In this document: piece after piece, positions 19,215 through 28,490 of the stretch
Position numbering within the stretch: position 1 is the first letter of the stretch
How the letters are laid out: every line of letters begins with the position of its first letter
DNA from: Desulfovibrionaceae bacterium
GTDB lineage: Bacteria > Pseudomonadota > Gammaproteobacteria > Burkholderiales > Burkholderiaceae_C
Assembly: GCA_009778355.1 (NCBI GenBank)
Contig: WRJY01000336.1
Location: forward strand, 1 to 39,951
Direction of reading: 5' to 3'
Length of the DNA stretch: 39,951 nt
Program-made: the position numbers and the translations under genes
The notes under the pieces: model-generated
What the model was told of the DNA's origin: nothing
Seen by the model: the letters and a program-made list of their open reading frames with translations, nothing else
The model's database searches: none

Positions 19215-21272
19215 TCACCCCGCGCCCAGCGCCAGCGCCGCGCGGTACGTGACGAAAGCCGCCAGGTAGGCCAGCCCGAACAACTGCGCCAGCATGACCA
19301 GCGGAGTGCGCCAGCCGCCTGTTTCGCGCTTGACGGCGACCAGGGTGGACACGCATTGCGGCGCGAACACGTACCAGGCCAGCAGCGCCAGCGCGGTGGC
19401 CAGGCTCCAGCTTTGCGCCAGCAGCGGTTCGAGTTGCCGCGCCACGTCGTCGCCGCTGGCCGACAGCGCGTACACCGTGCCCAAAGCGCCCACCGCCACT
19501 TCGCGCGCGGCCATGCCGGGCACCAGGGCGATGGCGATTTGCCAGTTGAAGCCCACCGGGGCCAGCAGTTTTTGCAGCGCCAACCCGATCTGCCCGGCCC
19601 AACTGTGCAAGATGGCCGGCCCGGCGGCGCCCGGCGGCGGGGCGGGGTAGCTGGAGAGGAACCACAGCAGCACCATCACCGCCAGAATGATGCCGCCCAC
19701 CCGCCGCAAAAAAATGCGCGCCCGCTCCCACAGCCCGAAAGCCAGTTGGCGCGGGCTGGGCCAGCGGTAGGCCGGCAGTTCCATGATGAGCGGCGTGGGC
19801 TGCGCGCCCTGACTGGCGTTGCCCAGCCGGTAGCTCCAGGCCAGGCCGAGCGCGCTCAGAATGCCCGCCAAATACAGTGCGAACAGCACCAGCCCTTGCA
19901 GATTGAACCAGCCGGCCACCGCGCGGTTGGGAATGAAGGCGGCGATCAGCAGCGCATACACCGGCAGCCGGGCCGAGCAGGTCATCAGCGGCGCGATCAT
20001 GATGGTGACCAGCCGGTCGCGCCAGTGCGTGATGGTGCGCGTGGCCATGATGCCTGGCACCGCGCAGGCAAAGCTCGACAGCAGCGGAATGAACGAGCGC
20101 CCCGACAGCCCCACGCGGCCCATCACCCGGTCCAGCAAAAAGGCGGCGCGCGGCAGGTAGCCGGAGTCTTCCAGCGCCAGGATGAACAGAAACAGAATCA
20201 GAATCTGCGGCAAGAACACCAGCACGCTGCCCACGCCGGCAACGATGCCGTCGGCCAGCAGGCTGCGCAGCGGCCCTTCGGCCATGTGCGCGTGAACGAA
20301 TGCGGCGGCGCCCTTCATGCCGCTTTCGATCCAGCCGGCGGGCACGGCGGCCCAACTGAACACGGCCTGAAACATCAAAAACAGCAGCGCCGCCAGAATC
20401 GCCATGCCCCACAGCGGGTGCAGCAGCACGCGGTCGATGGCGTCGTCGCGCGCCAGCGGCTGCTCGGGCGCCTGCACGGCTTCGCGCACGATGCGCTGCA
20501 CTTCGTGGTGGGCCAGCATCACTTCCTGCACGCCGGGCGGCTGGCTGGCGGCGGCGGCGCTGCGCTGAACCAGCGGCGGGCGGCGCGCGTCCAGCGCCGC
20601 CACCAGCGCCCTGGCGCCGCCGGCCTGCACGCCCACCGTCGGCACCACCGGCGCGCCCAGCAGCGCGGCCAGGCGTTCGGTGTCGATGCGGATGCCCAGC
20701 CGCTCGGCCATGTCGCTCATGTTCAGCGCCACCAGCATCGGAATGCCCAGCCGCCGCGCTTCCAGCACCAGACGCAGGTTCAGGCGCAGCTTGGTGGCAT
20801 CGACCACGCACACCAGCAGGTCGGGCAGCGCCTCGCCGGCGCGCTGGCCGGTAACCACGTCGCGGGTGATTTCCTCGTCCAGCGACAGCGCGTTCAGGCT
20901 GTACGCGCCGGGCAAATCCAGCACCACGGCATCGCGCCCGCTGGGCAGATGCAGGCGGCCTTCCTTGCGCTCCACCGTGACGCCGGCATAGTTGGCCACC
21001 TTCTGGCGGCTGCCGGTCAGCAGGTTGAACAACGCCGTCTTGCCGCAGTTGGGGTTGCCCAGCAGCGCCACGCGCAAGGGGCGAGTGGCCTGGGGGCTGC
21101 CGGCAACGGGGCGCGGCGGCGGCTCCCCCGCTGGGAGTTGAGCGTTGAGCGTTGAGCGTTGAGCGTGGTCCGGGTCAGGACGCTGAACGCTGAACGCTGA
21201 ACGCTGAACGCTGAACGCTGAACGCTGAACGCTGAACGCTGAACGCTGAACGCTTTTTTGCGGGGCGGTCAT
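19215..21272 (-). CDS. feoB: Ferrous iron transport protein B with heptad-repeat-encoded N-terminus
   Basis: GNPNCGKTALFNLLTG G1 motif, NYAGVTVERKEG, FeoB nucleoside-recognition/gate regions. N-terminal SVQRSAF x3+ repeat; ATGA overlap with feoA. Confidence 0.95.
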   Translation of the reverse strand: MTAPQKSVQRSAFSVQRSAFSVQRSAFSVQRPDPDHAQRSTLNAQLPAGEPPPRPVAGSPQATRPLRVALLGNPNCGKTALFNLLTGSRQKVANYAGVTVERKEGRLHLPSGRDAVVLDLPGAYSLNALSLDEEITRDVVTGQRAGEALPDLLVCVVDATKLRLNLRLVLEARRLGIPMLVALNMSDMAERLGIRIDTERLAALLGAPVVPTVGVQAGGARALVAALDARRPPLVQRSAAAASQPPGVQEVMLAHHEVQRIVREAVQAPEQPLARDDAIDRVLLHPLWGMAILAALLFLMFQAVFSWAAVPAGWIESGMKGAAAFVHAHMAEGPLRSLLADGIVAGVGSVLVFLPQILILFLFILALEDSGYLPRAAFLLDRVMGRVGLSGRSFIPLLSSFACAVPGIMATRTITHWRDRLVTIMIAPLMTCSARLPVYALLIAAFIPNRAVAGWFNLQGLVLFALYLAGILSALGLAWSYRLGNASQGAQPTPLIMELPAYRWPSPRQLAFGLWERARIFLRRVGGIILAVMVLLWFLSSYPAPPPGAAGPAILHSWAGQIGLALQKLLAPVGFNWQIAIALVPGMAAREVAVGALGTVYALSASGDDVARQLEPLLAQSWSLATALALLAWYVFAPQCVSTLVAVKRETGGWRTPLVMLAQLFGLAYLAAFVTYRAALALGAG
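21137..21254. repeat. Heptanucleotide tandem repeats: (GTTGAGC)4 at 21137-21164 and (CGCTGAA)10+CGCT at 21181-21254
   Basis: Direct reading; both arrays lie in the feoB 5' coding region and are approximately reverse complementary to each other. Confidence 0.97.
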
Positions 21273-21592
21273 GCGGTTTCTCCGCCCTCGCCTTCGGGCT
21301 GCACCCGCACCAGTTCGGCCTCGCGCCGGCGCAACGCGAAAGTGGACTGCCCGCCCAGCCGCACCGCCACCGGTTCGCGCCCGCCAGCGGCGCGGGCCAC
21401 GACGCGCACCGTTTCGCCGGGCAGAAAGCCGATTTCGATCAACCGCAGCAGCACTTCGTGCTCGCCTTCGTCTTGGGGCGCGCCCAGTCTGACGATGGTT
21501 GCGCGCGCGCCCTGGCGCAGCGCGTTCAACGGCAGCGCGTCAACGGCATCGAGCACGCTGCCCGAAAGGAATGGAGCGGAAGCGGCGATCAT
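21269..21592 (-). CDS. feoA: Ferrous iron transport protein A (start uncertain)
   Basis: LNALRQGARATIVRLG...LLRLIEIGFLPGETVRVVARAAGG...VAVRLGGQSTFALRRREAELV FeoA SH3-like domain; overlaps the feoB start. The ORF track starts at 21610, but the upstream portion overlaps the Fur-like palindrome. Confidence 0.88.
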   Translation of the reverse strand: MIAASAPFLSGSVLDAVDALPLNALRQGARATIVRLGAPQDEGEHEVLLRLIEIGFLPGETVRVVARAAGGREPVAVRLGGQSTFALRRREAELVRVQPEGEGGETA

Positions 21593-21613
21593 AATGAGAG
21601 TAGTTCTCATTAT
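21591..21613. promoter_or_regulatory. Fur-box-like palindrome between feoA and ruvB
   Basis: ATAATGAGA-GTAGT-TCTCATTAT, a perfect 9-bp inverted repeat with 5-nt spacer resembling Fur boxes, immediately upstream of feoAB. Confidence 0.8.
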
Positions 21614-21642
21614 AAATCACCACGGCGCCGCATCGCGTCAGA

Positions 21643-22719
<1,077 letters not shown>

Positions 22720-22759
22720 AGTGCCAGCACGAGCGATGGGCCGGGAGATAATTGCGGCC

Positions 22760-22798
22760 ATGCGCATCCGCTGTATCCAGATGCAGGGCGCGGCTTGA
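22760..22798 (+). pseudogene. dapF: Putative dapF (diaminopimelate epimerase) N-terminal scar
   Basis: MRIRCIQMQGAA-stop resembles the DapF N-terminus (M.IRF.KM.GAGNDF), after a GGGAG Shine-Dalgarno-like site, in the expected position upstream of DUF484-xerC. Confidence 0.45.
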
Positions 22799-22876
22799 CC
22801 GGCCCGGCGCGAATGCAGGTTTGCCCGGCGTTTTCGATAACCCCTGACCCCGGCCCGCGCGAGCGGCATCGATCCC

Positions 22877-23551
22877 ATGCAACCGCCCTCCCCCATCACC
22901 GAAGAAGACATCGCCCAGTTCCTGATTCTGACGCCGGACTTCTTCGAACGCCATGCCAGCCTGCTGGCCGCCGTGCAGCTCACCAGCCCGCACGGCGGGC
23001 GCACCGTCAGCCTGCAAGAGCGCCAGGCCGAAATGCTGCGCGACAAGATCAAGCTGCTGGAGCAGCGCCTGATGGAGCTGATGCGCCACGGCAACGAGAA
23101 TATGCTGATCGCCGACAAGCTGCTGCGCTGGGCGTGCCAGATGTTCCTGGTGGCGCGGCCCGTCGATTTGCCCGCGGTGCTGGCCAGCGAAATCAAAAGC
23201 CAGTTCAACGTGCCGCAGGCGGCGCTGAAAATCTGGGACGTGGCCGAGGTGTACGCGAACCAGCCGTTCGCCCAGGGCGCCAGCGACGACGTGCGCAGCC
23301 TGGCCGGTTCGCTGGCCACGCCGTACTGCGGCGTCAACGCCGGCTTCGACGCCGTGCAGTGGCTCGACGAGCCGCAGTCCGTCGCCTCGCTGGCGCTGAT
23401 CCCCCTGCGCGCCAACGCCGCCGCGCCCGCCTTCGGCCTGCTGATCGTGGCCTCGCCCGACAGCCAGCGCTACCAGGCCGGCATGGCGACCGATTTTCTG
23501 GAGCGCATCGGCGAGCTGGCCAGCGCGGCGCTGTCGCGCCTGAGGGATTGA
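22877..23551 (+). CDS. DUF484 family protein
   Basis: ITEEDIAQFLILTPDFFERHASLLAAVQLTSPHGGRTVSLQERQAEMLRDKIKLLEQRLMELMRHGNEN signature; upstream of xerC. Confidence 0.92.
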   Translation: MQPPSPITEEDIAQFLILTPDFFERHASLLAAVQLTSPHGGRTVSLQERQAEMLRDKIKLLEQRLMELMRHGNENMLIADKLLRWACQMFLVARPVDLPAVLASEIKSQFNVPQAALKIWDVAEVYANQPFAQGASDDVRSLAGSLATPYCGVNAGFDAVQWLDEPQSVASLALIPLRANAAAPAFGLLIVASPDSQRYQAGMATDFLERIGELASAALSRLRD

Positions 23552-23558
23552 CGCATTC

Positions 23559-24986
23559 ATGAACGGCATCGCATCCCTTGCCCCGCTCGATGACGAGCAG
23601 CACACCATCCGCAACCGCACGTTCGACGAAATCGCCGTCGGCGATGAGGTCACGCTCCAGCGCACGCTGACCGAGGCCGACATCCAGTTGTTCGCCACGT
23701 TGTCGGGCGACGTGAACCCGCAGCACCTCGACCCGGCATTCGCCAACTCGACGCGCTTTCGCGGCGTCATCGCGCACGGCATGTGGGGCGCGGGGCTGAT
23801 CTCCGCCGTGCTCGGCACGCGCCTGCCCGGCCCGGGCACGGTTTACCTCAGCCAGACCCTGAAGTTTCGCGCTCCGGTGCGCATCGGCGACACCATCACC
23901 ACCCGCGTCGTGGTGAGCGCGCGCGACGAGCAAAAAAAACGCCTCTCCATCGACTGCTCGTGCATCAACCAGGACGGCGTCACCGTCATCGAGGGCGAGG
24001 CCCAGGTGCTCGCGCCCACCGAACGCATCGAACGCCCGCGCGCCACGCTGCCCGAAGTGCGCCTGATCGACCGCTCCGGCAAGACCTTGCTCGACCTGGC
24101 GCGCCCGCTCGGCCCGATCCGCGCCGCCATCGTGCACCCCTGCGACGCACCCAGCCTGCGCGCGCTGCTCGACGCTAGGCAAGCCGGCCTGATCGAGCCG
24201 CTGATCATCGCCCCGCGCGCCAAAATCGAAGCCATCGCCAGCGCGGCGGGCCTGAACATCGCCGGCATCCAGATCGAGGACGTCTCGCACAGCCACGCCG
24301 CCGCCGCGCGCGCCGTCCACCTGGCCGGCAGCGGCAAGGCCGATGTCCTGATAAAAGGCAGCCTGCACACCGACGAGCTGATGACCGCCATCGTCGCCCA
24401 CGACTCGCCGCTGCGCACCGCGCGCCGCATGTCGCACTGCTGCCTGATCCATACGCCGGCCTACCCGCAGCCGTTCATCATCACCGACGCCGCCATCAAC
24501 GTCGCGCCGACGCTGGAAGAAAAAGCCGACATCGTGCGCAACGCCATCGAACTGGCGCAAATCATCGGCGTCGCCGAGCCGCGCGTGGCGATCCTCGCCG
24601 CCGTCGAAACCGTCAACCCGCGCATGACCGCCACGCTCGATGCCGCCGCGCTGTGCAAAATGGCCGACCGCGGCCAGATCAGCGGCGGCATACTCGACGG
24701 CCCACTGGCGCTCGACAACGCCATCTCGGCAGCCGCCGCGCGCCTCAAGGGCATCGAATCGCCGGTTGCCGGCCATGCCGACGTGCTGATCGCGCCCGAT
24801 CTCGAAAGCGGCACCATGCTTGCCAGACAGCTCGAATACCTCGGCGACGCCTCCAGCGCCGGCATCGTCATGGGCGCGCGCGTGCCCGTCATCCTGCCCG
24901 GCCGCGCCGATTCGCACGAAACCCGTCTCGCCTCCTGCGCCCTCGCCGCGCTGGTCGCGCACCGCAAGCGCAAGGCGGCACCGTAA
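23559..24986 (+). CDS. Bifunctional MaoC-like enoyl-CoA hydratase / phosphate acetyl(butyryl)transferase
   Basis: N-terminal MaoC/hotdog (FATLSGDVNPQHLDPAFA, FRGVIAHGMWGAGLISAVLG) fused to a Pta/Ptb domain (GKADVLIKGSLHTDELM, ISGGILDGPLALDNAIS). Confidence 0.9.
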   Translation: MNGIASLAPLDDEQHTIRNRTFDEIAVGDEVTLQRTLTEADIQLFATLSGDVNPQHLDPAFANSTRFRGVIAHGMWGAGLISAVLGTRLPGPGTVYLSQTLKFRAPVRIGDTITTRVVVSARDEQKKRLSIDCSCINQDGVTVIEGEAQVLAPTERIERPRATLPEVRLIDRSGKTLLDLARPLGPIRAAIVHPCDAPSLRALLDARQAGLIEPLIIAPRAKIEAIASAAGLNIAGIQIEDVSHSHAAAARAVHLAGSGKADVLIKGSLHTDELMTAIVAHDSPLRTARRMSHCCLIHTPAYPQPFIITDAAINVAPTLEEKADIVRNAIELAQIIGVAEPRVAILAAVETVNPRMTATLDAAALCKMADRGQISGGILDGPLALDNAISAAAARLKGIESPVAGHADVLIAPDLESGTMLARQLEYLGDASSAGIVMGARVPVILPGRADSHETRLASCALAALVAHRKRKAAP

Positions 24987-25160
24987 CGCGCCAGCAGTTG
25001 CGCGTTGTGCGCCCTCCCCTGTTGTTCTGCAGGGGCGATAGCAGGGAAGGCAGCGCATCGTAAACCGCCATCACCAGTTCCCGGCCCAACCTTCCCAAAG
25101 CGCGGCAAGAAGCCGAGCAGCCCTTGCCATTTCATCATCATGTGCTACTATTTAGGTAGC

Positions 25161-26147
25161 ATGACAGCCGCTGAACCCCTCGTCATCGACCCCGCCGGCG
25201 CAGCGCTGGTCGCGCGCTACCTGGAGCACGCGCGGGTCGAAAAGCGCCTGGCCGGGCGCACCGTCACGTTGTACGGGCTGGACCTGGACAGGCTGGCGCG
25301 CCTGGCCGCCACGGCGGGCGTGGCGCTGACCGCCGTGCAAAACCACCACGTGCGCCACTGGACGGCGCAGATGCGCGCCGGCGGGCGCAGCGGGCGCGGC
25401 ATCGCGCTCATTCTGTCGGGCTGGCGCGGCTTTTATGCCTGGCTGGGCCGGCAGGGGCTGATCGGGGCCAATCCGGTGCAGGACGTGCGGGCGCCGCGCC
25501 AGCCGCGTCCGTTGCCCAAGGCGCTGGGGGTGGACGAGGCGGTGCAACTGGCCGACCACGTGGCCGGGGCCGACAACCCCTGGCTGGACGCGCGCGATGC
25601 CGCCATGGTCGAGTTGTTCTACGGCTGCGGCCTGCGCGTGGGCGAGTTGATTGGCCTGAACATCGCGCCCAGCGCCGGCGCCCTGCTCGCCGGGCGCGGC
25701 TGGATCGACCTGGCTGCCGCCGAGGTGCAGGTGCAGGGCAAGGGCAGCAAGCGCCGCGCCGTGCCGCTGGGGCGGCAGGCGCTGGCCGCGCTGCGGCGCT
25801 GGCTGGCGCTGCGCGGCCAGGCGGCGGGCGCGGCAGCCGCAGGCAATGGCGATGCGGCGCAGGCGCTGTTCATCGGTCAGCGCGGCACGCGGCTGACGGC
25901 GCAGTCCATCTGGCAGCGCCTGCGGCGGCGCAGCCTGTGCGCCGGCCTGCCGACGCCAGTGCACCCGCACATGTTGCGCCATTCATACGCTAGCCACGTA
26001 TTGCAGTCCAGCGGCGATTTACGCGCGGTGCAGGAACTGCTGGGCCACGCCAGCATCGGTTCGACGCAGGTCTATACGCGGCTGGATTTTCAGCACCTGG
26101 CACAGACTTACGATGCCACTCATCCGCGGGCGCGGCGGGGAGGGTGA
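25161..26147 (+). CDS. xerC: Tyrosine recombinase XerC
   Basis: GCGLRVGELIGLN (Arg), HPHMLRHSYASHVLQSSGDLRAVQELLGHASIGSTQVYTRLDF (HxxR, H, Tyr) catalytic motifs; start after RBS-like AGGTAGC. Confidence 0.93.
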   Translation: MTAAEPLVIDPAGAALVARYLEHARVEKRLAGRTVTLYGLDLDRLARLAATAGVALTAVQNHHVRHWTAQMRAGGRSGRGIALILSGWRGFYAWLGRQGLIGANPVQDVRAPRQPRPLPKALGVDEAVQLADHVAGADNPWLDARDAAMVELFYGCGLRVGELIGLNIAPSAGALLAGRGWIDLAAAEVQVQGKGSKRRAVPLGRQALAALRRWLALRGQAAGAAAAGNGDAAQALFIGQRGTRLTAQSIWQRLRRRSLCAGLPTPVHPHMLRHSYASHVLQSSGDLRAVQELLGHASIGSTQVYTRLDFQHLAQTYDATHPRARRGG

Positions 26148-26271
26148 CTGCGCCTCGAGCCGCTGATGCGACTGGCGCAGGGCTGGCTTTGCGACCTTCG
26201 GTTTTTTGGCTTTGCGCGCGGGGCTAAACTGTGACGCTTTGCTGTCACCACGCTGCGGCGTTTTATCAACC

Positions 26272-27333
26272 ATGTCCATGATTCCCGCCACCATCCTCAC
26301 CGGCTTTCTCGGCTCGGGCAAGACCACGCTGCTCAAGCGCGTATTGACCGAGGCGCATGGTCAGAAGATCGCCGTGATCGAAAACGAGTTCGGCCAGGAG
26401 AACATCGACAACGAGATTCTGGTCGCCGACGCCCAGGAGCAGATCATCCAGATGAACAACGGCTGCATCTGCTGCACCATCCGCGAAGACTTGCGCGCCA
26501 CGCTGTCCGATCTGGCGGCCAGGCGGCGCAAGGGCGAACTGGATTTCGAGCGCGTGGTCATCGAAACCACCGGCCTGGCCGACCCCGGCCCGGTGGCGCA
26601 AACATTCTTCATGGACGACGAGATCGCCGAGAGCTACCTGCTGGACGCCATCGTCACGCTGGTGGACGCCAAGCACGCCGCCGGGCAACTCGACGACCGC
26701 GTCGAGGCGCAGCGCCAGGTGGGTTTCGCGGACCAGATTTTCATCAGCAAGGCCGACCTGGTGTCGAGCCAGGAATTGTCGGCGTTGCAGCATCGCCTCA
26801 AGCACATGAACCCGCGCGCGCCGCAACGGATGGCGCACTTCGGCGAGGCGCCGATCTCGGAGGTGTTTGACTTGCGGGGCTTCAACCTGAACGCCAAGCT
26901 GGACATCGACCCTGATTTTCTGGCCGGTGATGACCACGATCACGACCATCACCACGAGCATGGCGAGCACTGCGATCATTGTCATTGCGGTCACTCATCG
27001 CATGAACACGCGCACGGCCGCCACCATCATCACGATGACGACGTCCAGAGCTTCGTGTTCCGCGCCGAGCGGGCGTTCGATCCGGCCAAGCTGGAGGACT
27101 TTCTGGGCACCGCGGTCAACATCTACGGCCCGCGCATGTTGCGTTACAAGGGCGTACTGTGGATGAAGGGCACCGAGCGCAAGGTCATCTTCCAGGGCGT
27201 GCATCAACTCATGGGCAGCGACCTCGGGCCGGCCTGGAAGGCGGGCGAGCCGCGCGTCAGCAAGATGGTGTTCATCGGCATCGATCTGCCGCGCGACATC
27301 CTGACCCAGGGGCTGGAGCAGTCGCTGGTTTGA
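26272..27333 (+). CDS. CobW/COG0523 family GTPase (putative metal chaperone) with His-rich loop
   Basis: TGFLGSGKTTLLKR Walker A, GCICCTI CxCC metal motif, ETTGLADPGPV; DDHDHDHHHEHGEHCDHCHCGHSSHEHAHGRHHHHDDD insertion. Confidence 0.93.
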   Translation: MSMIPATILTGFLGSGKTTLLKRVLTEAHGQKIAVIENEFGQENIDNEILVADAQEQIIQMNNGCICCTIREDLRATLSDLAARRRKGELDFERVVIETTGLADPGPVAQTFFMDDEIAESYLLDAIVTLVDAKHAAGQLDDRVEAQRQVGFADQIFISKADLVSSQELSALQHRLKHMNPRAPQRMAHFGEAPISEVFDLRGFNLNAKLDIDPDFLAGDDHDHDHHHEHGEHCDHCHCGHSSHEHAHGRHHHHDDDVQSFVFRAERAFDPAKLEDFLGTAVNIYGPRMLRYKGVLWMKGTERKVIFQGVHQLMGSDLGPAWKAGEPRVSKMVFIGIDLPRDILTQGLEQSLV

Positions 27334-27353
27334 CCCGAACCCACCAGACGTTC

Positions 27354-27384
27354 ACCCGGGGTGACCGCTTCCTCGTCACCGGGT
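27354..27384 (+). terminator. Possible hairpin downstream of the CobW-family gene
   Basis: ACCCGGGGTGAC / GTCACCGGGT imperfect stem with 2-nt bulge; no strong T-tract. Confidence 0.3.
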
Positions 27385-27493
27385 TATTGGCACACTGTTG
27401 TCAGACCGATACAATCGCCGCCTTCGACCCGGTCGGCCACGCCATGATTCACTTGGCGGAATCACCCGATAAGGTCTATAAAGAGCCCTTTGT

Positions 27494-27524
27494 GCGAACG
27501 AGTGCCCCCCATTGCTTCGTTCGC
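27494..27524. other. Perfect 8-bp stem-loop upstream of dksA
   Basis: GCGAACGA (27494-27501) ... TCGTTCGC (27517-27524), 15-nt loop, about 30-60 nt upstream of the dksA start. Confidence 0.5.
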
Positions 27525-27552
27525 TTGACATGCGGTCGAAGCCGGCGCAGCG

Positions 27553-28464
27553 ATGCGCCAGCCTCGACAGGAGAAACCCGAAGTGAAATCCGCGGCTGCC
27601 AAGCATCCGGCCAAAGCCAAGCCCCCATCGGCCAAAACCACCGCCGCCAAGCCGGCGGTCAGCCACGCTGGCGTCAAGGCGTCGGGCAAAAGTGTGTTGA
27701 CCACGAAGGCGAAGACGCTCGCGTCCCCCAAGACACCAGCGGCCAAGGCGGCAGCAACCAAACAGCCCGCGCCCAAGGCGCCGGTAGCCAAGGGGGCGGC
27801 ATCCAAAGCGAAAGCGCCAATAGCCAAACCGGTTGCGCCCAAAGCGCCGGCGGCCAAGGGCGCTGCGTCCAAAGCGCCCGTGAAAGCGCCTGCCAAGACG
27901 CCGGCGTCGAAAAGCCACGCAGCCAAGCCCGCGGCTGTCTCCCGGCCAGCGGCGCCCAAATTGTTGCCCTTGCCAGTGGCGGCCTCCCGGCCCGTACCGG
28001 TGGCGGTCCGAAAAGACCCCAGACTGGCCAACAACTGGAAAATCAAACCCATCGAACAGTGGACCGATCCGGAAGTCATCGCCATGCCGGACGGCGAATA
28101 CATGAACGACAAGCAACTGGCGTTCTTCCGCCTGAAGCTGGTCGAGTTGAAGGACGGCATCCTGTCCAACGCCGGCCAGACCGCCGAAAACCTGCGCGAC
28201 GACACCGTGGTCGTGCCCGACCCCGCTGACCGCGCGACCATTGAAGAGGAACACGCGCTGGAGCTGCGCACGCGCGATCGCGAGCGCAAGCTGCTCAAGA
28301 AAATCGAGCAGTCCATCGCGCGCATCGACGCCGGTGACTACGGCTACTGCGACGAGACGGGCGAGCCCATCGGCGTGCCGCGTCTGCTGGCGCGCCCCAC
28401 CGCCACGCTTTCGCTCGAAGCCCAGCAGCGGCGCGAGATGAAGCAAAAAATGTTCGGCGACTGA
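27553..28464 (+). CDS. dksA: DksA-family RNA polymerase-binding regulator with long Lys/Ala/Pro-rich N-terminal extension
   Basis: C-terminus RIDAGDYGYCDETGEPIGVPRLLARPTATLSLEAQQRRE (DksA Zn-finger region with one Cys); about 130-aa histone-H1-like KAP repeats at the N-terminus. Confidence 0.9.
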   Translation: MRQPRQEKPEVKSAAAKHPAKAKPPSAKTTAAKPAVSHAGVKASGKSVLTTKAKTLASPKTPAAKAAATKQPAPKAPVAKGAASKAKAPIAKPVAPKAPAAKGAASKAPVKAPAKTPASKSHAAKPAAVSRPAAPKLLPLPVAASRPVPVAVRKDPRLANNWKIKPIEQWTDPEVIAMPDGEYMNDKQLAFFRLKLVELKDGILSNAGQTAENLRDDTVVVPDPADRATIEEEHALELRTRDRERKLLKKIEQSIARIDAGDYGYCDETGEPIGVPRLLARPTATLSLEAQQRREMKQKMFGD

Positions 28465-28490
28465 GGACGCGGGCCGCGGAGTCATTCGAC

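Noticed and set aside
21181-21254. Heptad array considered as assembly or low-complexity artefact
   Set aside because: The frame stays open across it into FeoB and related heptads occur at hslV-hslU, so it was kept as a real repeat.
25161-26147. XerC as a phage or island integrase
   Set aside because: Size, motifs and linkage to DUF484 fit the housekeeping XerC.
26231-26248. GTGAC-N8-GTCAC palindrome upstream of the CobW-type gene as a Zur box
   Set aside because: Does not resemble the Zur consensus I know; short arms could be chance.
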